A DNA stretch of 5,780 nucleotides from Alphaproteobacteria bacterium (GTDB lineage Bacteria; Pseudomonadota; Alphaproteobacteria; RF32; CAG-239). Location of the stretch: assembly GCA_017645485.1 (NCBI GenBank), contig JAGCOI010000001.1, forward strand, positions 1 through 5,780, in the 5' to 3' direction. Numbering within the stretch: position 1 is the first letter of the stretch; the number at the start of each line of letters is the position of its first letter. Positions 1 to 5,780 of this stretch are shown here, one piece after another. The notes beneath the pieces are model-generated. The model had not been told where the DNA came from and ran no database searches. It was given only the letters and a program-made list of their open reading frames with translations. A program made the position numbers and the translations under genes.

Positions 1-5
1 GAGGA

Positions 6-33
6 TGAAAATAACCTCAAAACGTTATTTTCA
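6..33. repeat. Perfect 10-bp inverted repeat at the window edge
   Basis: TGAAAATAAC (6-15) and GTTATTTTCA (24-33) are exact reverse complements around an 8-nt loop. No T-run follows on the plus strand, so it is not a classical intrinsic terminator in that direction. GAGG (1-4) can instead pair with CCTC (15-18), which would compete with the main stem. The function is unknown. It may belong to a gene or transcript that ends left of the window. Confidence 0.45.
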
Positions 34-61
34 CCGCAAATGGCGACGGTATCATATCGTC

Positions 62-157
62 ATTGCGAGGCGACTGTGTCGCCGTGGCAATCTCTCAAGT
101 GACCGAAGCAACGCATCGCGTTGCTAGACCACCTGTCGGCGCGGCAATCTTTCAAGT
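62..157. repeat. Degenerate intergenic repeat block with hairpins (REP-like)
   Basis: This non-coding block is visibly richer in G+C than its surroundings. GGCGAC (69-74) pairs with GTCGCC (78-83) across a 3-nt loop, and outer arms ATTGC (62-66) and GCAAT (87-91) extend the stem after a small internal loop. A second perfect hairpin has 8-bp arms at 107-114 and 118-125 with loop ATC. A 15-bp segment at 86-100 (GGCAATCTCTCAAGT) recurs at 143-157 with one mismatch. The layout looks like two decayed copies of a palindromic dispersed element. The motif ATTGCGAGG...GGCAATCT resembles, from memory, short dispersed repeats seen in many proteobacterial genomes. Only this single locus is visible, so dispersal is inferred. 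No ORF of note crosses it. Confidence 0.6.
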
Positions 158-188
158 TTTACGCCATACACTGTCTTTCCATGCACAC

Positions 189-221
189 AAAAAACAGCGC
201 CCTTAAAAAAAAGACGCTGTT
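189..221 (-). terminator. Rho-independent terminator of the rsmG-parA-parB-FTR-like operon
   Basis: On the minus strand the arms are AACAGCG (complement of 215-221) and CGCTGTT (complement of 193-199). They form a 7-bp stem that can be extended by 3 bp (202-204 with 211-213) above a small internal loop. The plus-strand A-run at 189-194 gives six U on the minus-strand transcript at the base of the stem. The stem begins 34 nt past the TAA of the last gene. The plus-strand 3' side (TATAATTTCTTTT) is also T-rich, so weak bidirectional function is possible. Confidence 0.7.
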
Positions 222-255
222 ATAATTTCTTTTCATAAATTAAAAGAATATCTTT

Positions 256-501
256 TTATTTATTGTCCGTACCCGTTTTTCTGTAGCACCGACAGTGACA
301 AATCCCGTCACGCTCAATATCGCTTTTGCACAGTTCCGAAATGCAATAACGGTTGTCATTATGCCCGTCACACGGGCATCTCTTCCAATCATCATCACCA
401 AACATCATATTTTTGGCGCGTGCGATTTTTTCAATGTTTTCCGTCGGTTCGTAGCCTGCTTCTTTGCAGTTTGCGAGCATTTTTTCTAAAATTGTTGCCA
501 T
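256..501 (-). CDS. Small cysteine-rich protein, ferredoxin-thioredoxin reductase catalytic-domain-like
   Basis: The protein has 81 residues, eight of them cysteine: C12, C42, C44, C53, C58, C68, C70 and C72. The core is C42-P-C44, then C53 and C58, then C68-H-C70 within GICHCRCY. The ferredoxin-thioredoxin reductase (FTR) beta subunit uses CPC-x16-CPC-x8-CHC to bind a 4Fe-4S cluster beside a redox-active disulfide. Here the first CPC and the CHC are kept, but the middle pair is C-x4-C instead of CPC, and C58 lies nine residues before the CHC. A short FTR-like redox or Fe-S protein is therefore the best reading, by motif only. The N-terminal 35 residues are probably helical, and there is no signal peptide or membrane segment. 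The ATG at 501 is 11 bp after the parB stop, and its Shine-Dalgarno AAAGGA (509-514) overlaps that stop. It is therefore the last gene of the par operon and probably translationally coupled to parB. No FTR variable subunit, ferredoxin or thioredoxin gene is visible. It could instead be an uncharacterised metal-binding protein. Confidence 0.6.
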   Translation of the reverse strand: MATILEKMLANCKEAGYEPTENIEKIARAKNMMFGDDDWKRCPCDGHNDNRYCISELCKSDIERDGICHCRCYRKTGTDNK

Positions 502-508
502 TTTTCAG

Positions 509-514
509 TCCTTT
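509..514 (-). promoter_or_regulatory. Ribosome binding site overlapping the parB stop codon
   Basis: On the minus strand AAAGGA lies 7 nt upstream of the ATG at 501 and shares bases with the parB TAA (513-515). This supports the start chosen for the FTR-like gene and implies that ribosomes finishing parB can reinitiate on it. Confidence 0.6.
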
Positions 515-1388
515 ATTTTTCCAGTTTGTTTAATAAATCTTCAAGTTCCTTAAAATTGTTATATTTCAAAACAATTTTACCTTTTCCTTTTTGATTGAAA
601 GACACTTCCGTCTTAACGTTCAAACGTACCTCAAGTTCTTGTTCCAAACGAACAACATCATCATCTTTCAATATCGGGGTTTTATCCTTTTTACCATTTT
701 TCAAACGAGAAATCAAGTCTTCTGTTTGACGAACGCTCAAATCTTTTTCAATAATTTTTTGAGCAAGTTCTTCGGCATTGTCACACCCTATCAGCGCTCT
801 TGCGTGCCCCGCACTTATCTTCTTATCGTTAACAAGCATTTGCACATCCATCGGCAAATCAAGCAAACGGATGGCGTTTGTTATGTAACTTCTTGATTTT
901 CCGACAGATTGTGAAAGTTTTTCATGCGTATATTGATATTCTTGCGCTAGTTTTTGAAAACCCTTTGCCTCTTCAATCGGACTTAAATTTTCACGCATCA
1001 TATTTTCAATCAATGCCACTTCAAAAGCCTCAGCATCGCTTAAGTCTTTTTTAATTACCGGAACAGTGTTCAACCCCGCATCAATGGCCGCTCTGAAACG
1101 TCTTTCGCCGGCAATGATTTCATATGCCCCACCCTTTTTTCTAACCAAAATCGGCTGTAAAACACCTTTTTGCCTGACAGACTCGGTTAAATCTTTCAAA
1201 CTTTCATCATCAAATGTTTTACGCGGTTGATATTCGCACGGCATAATGCTTTCAACGCTCATATATTCCACACCTTTTGAATGTAAATCCGGTGTATCCT
1301 CTACAAACTTAACCAAATCAAATTCTTGAGAATCATCACCGAACAGAGCGTCCAAACCGCGCCCGAGCCCGTGCTTTGTATCTGTCAT
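513..1388 (-). CDS. parB: Chromosome partitioning protein ParB
   Basis: ParB recognises parS, loads onto DNA as a CTP-gated clamp, spreads and condenses the origin region, and stimulates the ParA ATPase. The 291-residue length is normal for chromosomal ParB. The N-terminal peptide LGRGLDALFGD (residues 8-18) is the conserved ParA-contacting segment. The ParB/Srx-type CTPase domain spans about 43-135 and includes QPR (54-56), GERRFRAA (94-101) and ENMMRENLSPIEEA (128-141). The helix-turn-helix parS reader spans about 150-200, with LSQSVGKSRSYI (158-169). The C-terminal dimerisation domain spans about 240-291. The ATG at 1388 has a strong Shine-Dalgarno AAGGAG 7 nt upstream and overlaps the parA stop as ATGA, so the two are translationally coupled. 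Two perfect cognate-type parS sites lie upstream in the same region. The assignment is secure. Confidence 0.97.
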   Translation of the reverse strand: MTDTKHGLGRGLDALFGDDSQEFDLVKFVEDTPDLHSKGVEYMSVESIMPCEYQPRKTFDDESLKDLTESVRQKGVLQPILVRKKGGAYEIIAGERRFRAAIDAGLNTVPVIKKDLSDAEAFEVALIENMMRENLSPIEEAKGFQKLAQEYQYTHEKLSQSVGKSRSYITNAIRLLDLPMDVQMLVNDKKISAGHARALIGCDNAEELAQKIIEKDLSVRQTEDLISRLKNGKKDKTPILKDDDVVRLEQELEVRLNVKTEVSFNQKGKGKIVLKYNNFKELEDLLNKLEK

Positions 1389-2155
1389 TTAATTTCTCCT
1401 TCTCTTGTTAAAACTTCTTTTGCCAAACTGATATAACTTTGCGCGCCGGTGCTCTTAAAATCATATATCATTATCGGCTTTCCGTGCGACGGTGCTTCGG
1501 ATATACGCACATTTCTCGGTATCACCGTTTGATATACCACACTCCCGAAATACGCACGCACATCTTTTTCAACCATAAAACTTAAATTATTGCGCTTATC
1601 AAACATCGTTAAAACAATGCCCTGCAATTTTAAGTTCGGATTAAACGTTTTTTTAACACGCTCAATATTTTTCATCAAATCCGTTAAACCCTCCATGGCC
1701 AAAAATTCGCATTGCAACGGCACAATCACACTGTCTGAGGCCACAAGAGCATTAATCGTCAGCAAATTCAAAGACGGCGGACAATCAATCAAAACATAAT
1801 CCACCTTGCCCTCAAGAGCATTTAACGCATTTTTAAGCACAAATTCCCGATGAGGCGCATCTATCAGTTCAATTTCGGCTGCAGCTAAATCCGGTTTTGA
1901 AGGTATCATATAAAATGATGGTACAAAAGTTTTTTGAACAACGTTCAAAATTGAAACACCTCGCGTTAAAACATCATAAGATGAAGCGGATAATTCTTTT
2001 TTATTAAGCCCTAAAGATGTTGTTGCATTACCCTGAGGATCAAGGTCAAAAACCGCGACTTTCTTACCGATTGCGGCCAGTGCGGTTGCAATATTAATGG
2101 CTGTCGTTGTTTTACCCACCCCGCCTTTACGATTCGTTACTGATATTATTTTCAT
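1385..2155 (-). CDS. parA: Chromosome partitioning ATPase ParA (Soj family)
   Basis: ParA dimerises with ATP, coats the nucleoid without sequence specificity and moves ParB-parS complexes as ParB triggers hydrolysis. The protein has 256 residues and no N-terminal DNA-binding extension, so it is a chromosomal type (Soj-like) and not a plasmid type Ia ParA. The deviant Walker A is KGGVGKTT (10-17) with signature lysine K10. The A' motif is DLDPQGN (37-43). Walker B is VLIDCPPS (121-128), with D124. The conserved C-terminal segment PRNVRISEAPSHGKP is at 213-227. The residue before the signature lysine is R9, where Q is usual in this family. The ATG at 2155 has AAGGA 7 nt upstream and overlaps the rsmG stop by 4 bp. 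The stop overlaps the parB ATG in the same way. Confidence 0.97.
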   Translation of the reverse strand: MKIISVTNRKGGVGKTTTAINIATALAAIGKKVAVFDLDPQGNATTSLGLNKKELSASSYDVLTRGVSILNVVQKTFVPSFYMIPSKPDLAAAEIELIDAPHREFVLKNALNALEGKVDYVLIDCPPSLNLLTINALVASDSVIVPLQCEFLAMEGLTDLMKNIERVKKTFNPNLKLQGIVLTMFDKRNNLSFMVEKDVRAYFGSVVYQTVIPRNVRISEAPSHGKPIMIYDFKSTGAQSYISLAKEVLTREGEIK

Positions 2156-2772
2156 CTTTTTTTCCTTAAATTTGAAATAATTAAAACAACACCTTCTTGT
2201 TCAATTTCGTTTGCCTTAATATCAACATCAAAAAGCCAATTTTTTTCGGCATCGGCAAGTTCCTGCGCAAAACTTTTCCCTTTCGGAAAAATTAGAACAG
2301 TGTTTTTATTTATAAGAGGATACGAAAGCCCGAACAATTTATTTAAATTTGCAACGGCGCGCGCCGTAATAAAATCTGCTGCAGGAAGCTTTAAATTTTC
2401 CGATCTTGCATTTAAAATTTGCACATTTTTTAAATCGAGCGCATTTTTTACATCATTTAAATACAGTGTTTTTTTTGTAATGCTCTCAATTAAAGTAAAG
2501 TTTGTCGGCCTGTTATCAACCAATGAGGCTATAGCCAACACAATAGCAGGAAAACCGGCTCCCGAACCGATATCATACACAGTTTTTGCATCACTGTTCA
2601 AGTACTGATATAATTGAAAGGAATCGGCAACATGACGTGTCCAAATTTCACCTAAAGAATTGTTGCTGACAAGGTTCATTTTAGCTTGCCATGCCTTCAA
2701 AATGTCGATAAATCGGCTTAATTTTTTCAATGTTTCACGTGAAACATTATATTTTTTTATAAAATTTTCCAT
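2152..2772 (-). CDS. rsmG: 16S rRNA (guanine527-N7)-methyltransferase RsmG
   Basis: RsmG (GidB) transfers a methyl group from S-adenosylmethionine to N7 of G527 in the 530 loop of 16S rRNA. Loss of it is a known route to low-level streptomycin resistance. Visible from the ATG start (206 aa) are NLVS with the downstream RHVADS (47-52), the SAM-binding motif I DIGSGAGFPAIVLA (67-80), and TARAVANL near residue 137 followed by FPKGK (162-166). An in-frame TTG at 2790 would add six residues (212 aa), directly after an in-frame TAA. I prefer the ATG because TATAAA sits 6 nt before it, so the transcript may begin at this codon. Neither start has a clear Shine-Dalgarno. Codons for NVSRETL near the N-terminus are a perfect parS palindrome. 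The stop overlaps the parA start by 4 bp, making rsmG the first gene of the par operon. Confidence 0.95.
   Translation of the reverse strand: MENFIKKYNVSRETLKKLSRFIDILKAWQAKMNLVSNNSLGEIWTRHVADSFQLYQYLNSDAKTVYDIGSGAGFPAIVLAIASLVDNRPTNFTLIESITKKTLYLNDVKNALDLKNVQILNARSENLKLPAADFITARAVANLNKLFGLSYPLINKNTVLIFPKGKSFAQELADAEKNWLFDVDIKANEIEQEGVVLIISNLRKKR
2731..2746. promoter_or_regulatory. parS: parS site 1, inside rsmG
   Basis: TGTTTCACGTGAAACA matches the near-universal bacterial parS 16-mer exactly. Flanking bases extend it to a perfect 20-bp palindrome at 2729-2748. It is read in the rsmG frame as Asn-Val-Ser-Arg-Glu-Thr-Leu. It is expected to be a ParB loading site because parA and parB are adjacent. 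Its centre lies about 33 bp downstream of the candidate start of the rsmG-par transcript, close enough for bound ParB to affect expression. Confidence 0.95.
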
Positions 2773-2778
2773 AAAATT

Positions 2779-2807
2779 TTTATACAGCAAGTTTTATGAC
2801 TCATAAA
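2779..2807 (-). promoter_or_regulatory. Candidate promoter of the rsmG-parA-parB operon
   Basis: On the minus strand TATAAA (2784-2779) forms a good -10 element. It is preceded after 17 nt by TTTATG (2807-2802), a weak -35 with three of six consensus bases. Only 6 nt separate the -10 from the rsmG ATG at 2772, which predicts a leaderless or nearly leaderless message. A promoter is needed here because a strong terminator isolates mnmG just upstream. The call rests on consensus matching by eye. Confidence 0.4.
2793..2807. promoter_or_regulatory. 15-bp palindrome in the rsmG upstream region, possible operator
   Basis: TTTATGA-C-TCATAAA is a perfect 7-bp dyad around a single central base. It covers the candidate -35 element of the rsmG-par promoter. 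The form and position suit a dimeric repressor or activator site, but no regulator is recognised. Chance is possible in such AT-rich DNA. Confidence 0.3.
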
Positions 2808-2831
2808 CATCCAAAAAAAGTTATAAACAAC

Positions 2832-2862
2832 AAAAAAAACGATTTGGATAACCAAATCGTTT
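2832..2862 (-). terminator. Strong rho-independent terminator of mnmG
   Basis: The arms AAACGATTTGG (2837-2847) and CCAAATCGTTT (2852-2862) form an 11-bp perfect stem with a 4-nt loop. On the minus strand the A-run at 2832-2839 is transcribed as eight U, three of them in the stem. The hairpin begins 23 nt after the mnmG stop. It should separate mnmG from the rsmG-par operon. The plus strand lacks a matching T-run. Confidence 0.88.
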
Positions 2863-2885
2863 GCATCTTTACTATTTTTATAAGA

Positions 2886-4733
2886 TTATTTTTTCAAATA
2901 ACCGATAATGGCGATAATTGCCGCAGGCGTCACACCCGGAACACGCGAAGCTTCTCCGATGGTTGAGGGTTTAACTTTAGAAAGTTTTGAAACAATCTCT
3001 CGCGACAATCCGCCTATTTTCGTATAATCAATATCTTGCTTAATTCTCAAATCTTCGTCTTTTTTGAAAACCTCAATATCAGACATCTGGCGTTTCATAT
3101 ATCCGGAATAGGTTGATTCAATCTCAATTTGCTCAACGGCTTTTTCATCGAACTCTTTGATTTTAGGATATAAATTCAACAATGTTTCACGTGAAACATT
3201 GTTATATCCCAAAAGATTAAACAAGGTACGTTGCGTGCCGTCGTTGTTTATGTTTATACCGGCTGCATTTAATTTGGCATAATCAACTTTTTCGTTTAAG
3301 GCATAATTACGGAATAAATCTATCTGCTCTTTTTTAGCCTTAAAGCGGCGATATCTTTCTTTGCCCACAACACCGATATCATAACCTTTCTCAGTTAAGC
3401 GTATATCCGCGTTATCCGCACGCAGATACAATCTGTATTCCGAACGTGACGTAAACATACGATACGGTTCATCAACACCTTTTAAGATTAAATCATCAAC
3501 CATAACGCCGATATATCCTTCAGCGCGATTAACCGTAAAGGTTTTGTTTTGATGTGTTGCCTTAAGAGCCGCGTTAATACCGGCAAGCAACCCTTGCGCG
3601 GCCGCTTCTTCATAACCTGTTGTACCGTTGATTTGTCCGGCTAAAAACAGATTTTGAACTTTTTTAACTTCTAAGGTATTGTTTAATTCCTTAGGATCGA
3701 CATAATCATATTCAATAGCATATGCCGGTCTTAAAATTTCAACATTTTCCAAACCCTTGATTGTATGAATAAACGCATCTTGTACATCAGCGGGCAGGGA
3801 AGTGGATATGCCGTTCGGATAAACAACATTTGTTTCATACCCTTCCGGCTCTAAAAATATTTGATGCGATGTGCGGTCGGCAAACTTAACCAATTTATCT
3901 TCAATGCTCGGACAATAGCGCGGACCGACACCCGTAATCAACCCCGAAAAAAGTGCACATTTTGAAAAATTATCTCTTATGATTTTATGTGTTGTTTCGT
4001 TTGTGTGTGTGATGAAACAATCAATTTGTTTTTGAGGCAGGCTTTCGGTTAAAAACGAAAACGGCTCAGGGTGTTCATCTCCGCTTTGACGCTCTAAAAC
4101 AGCCCAATTAATCGTATCACCGTTTAATCTGGCAGGGGTACCCGTTTTAAGACGACCGACTTTTAACCCTGCTTCTTTTAAATACACTGTTATACCTTTA
4201 CACGATACATCACCGACACGACCACCTACGGATGTTTGATGACCGGTAAACATCACCCCGTTCAAAAACGTACCCGTTGTGAGCACAACAGCCTCTGCCT
4301 TAAGGCTTTGACCGTCTGCAAGCACCACGCCGTGAACAGTGTTATTGTCTATAATCAGCCCTTCAACCGCGCTTTCAACAAGCTCTAAATTGCTTTGATT
4401 TTGAAGTTCTTGCAACATATAATGTTTGTAAAGGCTTCTGTCTGCTTGCGCACGCGGTCCGCGCACGGCCGGACCTTTTGAAGAATTAAGCATGCGAAAT
4501 TGAATACCGCCTTTATCAATAACTTTTGCCATTAAACCGTCAAGAGCATCAATTTCGCGCACCAAGTGACCCTTGCCAAGCCCGCCGATAGCCGGATTGC
4601 AAGACATTTCGCCGATTGTTGAGATTTTATGCGTTACAAGCGCGGTTTTTGCGCCTATACGCGCCGCCGCAGCGGCTGCTTCACAGCCTGCATGTCCGCC
4701 GCCGACAACTATAACATCATACGTTTTGTTCAT
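2886..4733 (-). CDS. mnmG: tRNA uridine-5-carboxymethylaminomethyl modification enzyme MnmG (GidA)
   Basis: MnmG is the FAD-dependent half of the MnmE-MnmG complex, which installs the carboxymethylaminomethyl group at U34 of certain tRNAs using methylenetetrahydrofolate. The 615 residues are close to the usual 620-630. The FAD-binding Rossmann motif is VVGGGHAG (9-16). SCNPAIGG (44-51) carries one catalytic cysteine (C45), and [11 protein letters not shown] (270-280) carries the second (C274) in the first GidA signature. The second signature runs from [10 protein letters not shown] (365-374) to residue 388. [19 protein letters not shown] spans 429-447. The C-terminal helical domain ends [10 protein letters not shown]...GVTPAAI (575-606) and docks MnmE in known structures. 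The ATG at 4733 has a modest AGGA 9 nt upstream and starts one residue block before the Rossmann strand. Residues 512-518 (NVSRETL) are encoded by a parS palindrome. mnmE is not in the window. The gene has its own promoter region and terminator. Confidence 0.98.
   Translation of the reverse strand: MNKTYDVIVVGGGHAGCEAAAAAARIGAKTALVTHKISTIGEMSCNPAIGGLGKGHLVREIDALDGLMAKVIDKGGIQFRMLNSSKGPAVRGPRAQADRSLYKHYMLQELQNQSNLELVESAVEGLIIDNNTVHGVVLADGQSLKAEAVVLTTGTFLNGVMFTGHQTSVGGRVGDVSCKGITVYLKEAGLKVGRLKTGTPARLNGDTINWAVLERQSGDEHPEPFSFLTESLPQKQIDCFITHTNETTHKIIRDNFSKCALFSGLITGVGPRYCPSIEDKLVKFADRTSHQIFLEPEGYETNVVYPNGISTSLPADVQDAFIHTIKGLENVEILRPAYAIEYDYVDPKELNNTLEVKKVQNLFLAGQINGTTGYEEAAAQGLLAGINAALKATHQNKTFTVNRAEGYIGVMVDDLILKGVDEPYRMFTSRSEYRLYLRADNADIRLTEKGYDIGVVGKERYRRFKAKKEQIDLFRNYALNEKVDYAKLNAAGININNDGTQRTLFNLLGYNNVSRETLLNLYPKIKEFDEKAVEQIEIESTYSGYMKRQMSDIEVFKKDEDLRIKQDIDYTKIGGLSREIVSKLSKVKPSTIGEASRVPGVTPAAIIAIIGYLKK
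3178..3203. promoter_or_regulatory. parS: parS site 2, inside mnmG
   Basis: The core TGTTTCACGTGAAACA (3183-3198) is identical to site 1. The palindrome is perfect over 26 bp (3178-3203), longer than in site 1. It is read in the mnmG frame as NNVSRETL. It sits in the C-terminal domain in a stretch I would expect to vary among MnmG proteins, so the peptide may be dictated by the DNA site. The two parS centres are 452 bp apart. Confidence 0.95.
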
Positions 4734-4760
4734 TTTATTTTATCCTGTTTGATTGCGTGC

Positions 4761-4803
4761 ACTATACGCTGAAATTATAAAAAATCAAGCACTTATTTTA
4801 CAA
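4761..4803 (-). promoter_or_regulatory. Candidate mnmG promoter(s)
   Basis: Two overlapping sigma-70-type options are visible on the minus strand. The proximal one has TTGATT (4788-4783), a 16-nt spacer and TATAGT (4766-4761), and would start near 4754 with a leader of about 20 nt. The distal one has TTGTAA (4803-4798), an 18-nt spacer and a perfect TATAAT (4779-4774). Either could serve mnmG. Confidence 0.55.
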
Positions 4804-4835
4804 ACAAAAGTCTGTTTATTGTTCAAAGTAAAGTC

Positions 4836-4866
4836 TTGCAAAAACAAACCTTTTGCCTAATATAAG
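4836..4866 (+). promoter_or_regulatory. Candidate promoter of the aldolase gene
   Basis: TTGCAA (4836-4841) is followed after 16 nt by TAATAT (4858-4863), which overlaps TATAAG (4861-4866). This leaves a leader of about 30 nt that carries the Shine-Dalgarno. The -35 matches four of six consensus bases. The region is divergent with the mnmG promoter. Confidence 0.45.
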
Positions 4867-4891
4867 GGCAGTTTTTAGTTTATATTTTTTT

Positions 4892-4896
4892 AGGAG
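4892..4896 (+). promoter_or_regulatory. Ribosome binding site of the aldolase gene
   Basis: AGGAG lies 7 nt before the ATG at 4904. It is the clearest Shine-Dalgarno of the window outside parB and fixes the start. Confidence 0.8.
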
Positions 4897-4903
4897 ATTA
4901 AAT

Positions 4904-5780
4904 ATGCCTTTGATTTCAATGCGTCAGATTTTGGATCACGCAGCCGAAAACGGATATGGTGTTCCGGCTTTTAACATTAACGATATGGAGCAGGTTATTG
5001 CCGTTTTGCAAGCTGCGCGTAAAGTTAACGCACCTGTTATTTTACAAACTTCAACCGGGGCACGTAAATTTGCGGGCGACCCGATGATTCGCCACATGGT
5101 GCAAGCCGGTATTGAAATGTTTCCGGAATTGCCGATTTGTATTCACCAAGACCATGGTGCATCCGTTGATATTTGCCAAAGCGCAATTGTGAACGGCTAT
5201 TCTTCCGTAATGATGGACGGTTCTTTGGAAGCAGACGGTAAAACACCTTCTTCTTATGAATATAATGTACATGTGACCAAAGAAGTTGTTGCACGTGCAC
5301 ATGCCGTCGGTGCTTCGGTTGAAGGCGAACTCTGCGTTATCGGCTCTCTTGAAACAGGTAAGGGCGATAAAGAAGACGGTCATGGTGCCGAAGGCACGAT
5401 TGATAAAAAACGTTTGGTAACAGATCCGGACGAAGCCGCACGCTTTGTTGCCGATACAAATGTTGATGCTTTGGCTGTTGCCGTTGGTACATCTCACGGC
5501 GCTTATAAATTTACACGCAAACCGGACGGTGAAATTTTAGCCATTGATGTGATTGAAAAAATCCATAAAAAATTACCGAATACACATATGGTAATGCACG
5601 GATCTTCTTCTGTTCCTCAAGAATTGCAAGATTTAATCAATGCTTACGGCGGTGCCATTCCTCAGACATACGGCGTGCCTGTTGAAGAAATTGTTCGCGG
5701 CATTAAATCAGGTGTTCGCAAAGTAAATGTTGATACCGATTGCCGTATGGCCATTACCGGTGCAATCAGACGCTTATTTA
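4904..5780 (+). CDS. fba: Class II fructose-bisphosphate aldolase (CbbA/Calvin-cycle subtype), 3' end beyond the window
   Basis: This zinc-dependent aldolase cleaves or forms fructose 1,6-bisphosphate from dihydroxyacetone phosphate and glyceraldehyde 3-phosphate in cytosolic glycolysis and gluconeogenesis. The first 292 residues are visible; the family usually has about 345-360, so roughly the last 55-65 are missing at the window edge. The TIM-barrel landmarks are PAFNIND (21-27), HQDHG (81-85) with catalytic D83 and zinc ligand H84, VEGELC (139-144), GTSHGAYKF (195-203) with zinc ligand H198, MHGSSSVP (231-238) with zinc ligand H232, and NVDTDCR (275-281) for substrate phosphate binding. 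The insert [15 protein letters not shown] (151-165) and YGVPVEEI (256-263) mark the subtype found in many alphaproteobacteria and autotrophs, as distinct from E. coli FbaA. No Calvin-cycle gene is visible, so the subtype name does not imply CO2 fixation. It is transcribed divergently from mnmG. Confidence 0.95.
   Translation, partial: MPLISMRQILDHAAENGYGVPAFNINDMEQVIAVLQAARKVNAPVILQTSTGARKFAGDPMIRHMVQAGIEMFPELPICIHQDHGASVDICQSAIVNGYSSVMMDGSLEADGKTPSSYEYNVHVTKEVVARAHAVGASVEGELCVIGSLETGKGDKEDGHGAEGTIDKKRLVTDPDEAARFVADTNVDALAVAVGTSHGAYKFTRKPDGEILAIDVIEKIHKKLPNTHMVMHGSSSVPQELQDLINAYGGAIPQTYGVPVEEIVRGIKSGVRKVNVDTDCRMAITGAIRRLF

Noticed and set aside
1..255. CRISPR array or tRNA gene in the gene-free left end
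   Set aside because: There are no regularly spaced identical repeats and no cloverleaf. The repeats are two imperfect copies with hairpins.
295..489. 64-aa plus-strand open frame opposite the FTR-like gene
   Set aside because: The minus frame has a patterned cysteine motif, a Shine-Dalgarno and operon spacing. The plus frame has none of these.
591..896. Plus-strand open frames opposite parB, parA (1590-1799) and rsmG (2300-2608)
   Set aside because: They are fully antisense to secure genes and have no recognisable product.
2841..2856. DnaA-box-like TTATCCAAA on the minus strand, suggesting an origin
   Set aside because: It is a single imperfect match lying inside the mnmG terminator hairpin, with no cluster of boxes or unwinding element. 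The origin is probably nearby but not shown here.
5289..5300. CACGTG-containing palindrome in the aldolase gene as a third parS
   Set aside because: Only the central CACGTG matches. The flanking GTTT/AAAC arms required for parS are absent.
5051..5497. 148-aa open frame antisense to the aldolase gene (and an 87-aa frame at 5037-5300)
   Set aside because: Both lie opposite a clear aldolase coding region, resemble no known family, and are by-products of its codon use.

Overview
The window reads as the chromosomal partitioning neighbourhood of a low-G+C alphaproteobacterium. Four observations point there: the gene order mnmG-rsmG-parA-parB, the alphaproteobacterial style of the proteins, two perfect parS sites, and a class II fructose-bisphosphate aldolase of the Calvin-cycle (CbbA) subtype. 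The organism cannot be named from the sequence. AT-rich intergenic DNA and A/T-ending codons suggest a reduced or host-associated lineage, but this is inference.

Layout. Positions 1-255 have no gene. They hold a perfect inverted repeat at the left edge, a relatively GC-rich block of small hairpins and a degenerate direct repeat (about 62-157), and a terminator. Positions 256-2772 are a tightly packed minus-strand operon, read right to left as rsmG, parA, parB and a small cysteine-rich gene. The first two junctions are 4-bp ATGA overlaps and the last is an 11-bp gap. Positions 2773-2885 hold the mnmG terminator and a candidate rsmG-par promoter. mnmG fills 2886-4733, also on the minus strand. 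A 170-bp divergent intergenic region separates it from a plus-strand aldolase gene, which starts at 4904 and runs off the right edge.

How the parts work together. ParA (ATPase) and ParB (CTPase clamp that loads at parS) are the chromosome segregation machine. Both visible parS sites lie inside neighbouring coding regions, one in rsmG and one in mnmG. In both genes the palindrome is read in the same frame and gives the peptide NVSRETL. The rsmG site lies just downstream of the candidate promoter of the par operon, so ParB could feed back on its own expression. MnmG (tRNA wobble uridine modification) and RsmG (16S rRNA m7G527 methylation) are RNA-modification enzymes that habitually travel with par genes. 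The last gene of the operon encodes an 81-residue protein resembling the iron-sulfur catalytic domain of ferredoxin-thioredoxin reductase. It is the least expected member of the cluster.

I see no wholly new system here. The points most worth following are the coding-embedded parS pair, the Fe-S/disulfide-reductase-like gene coupled to parB, and a possibly leaderless rsmG transcript.
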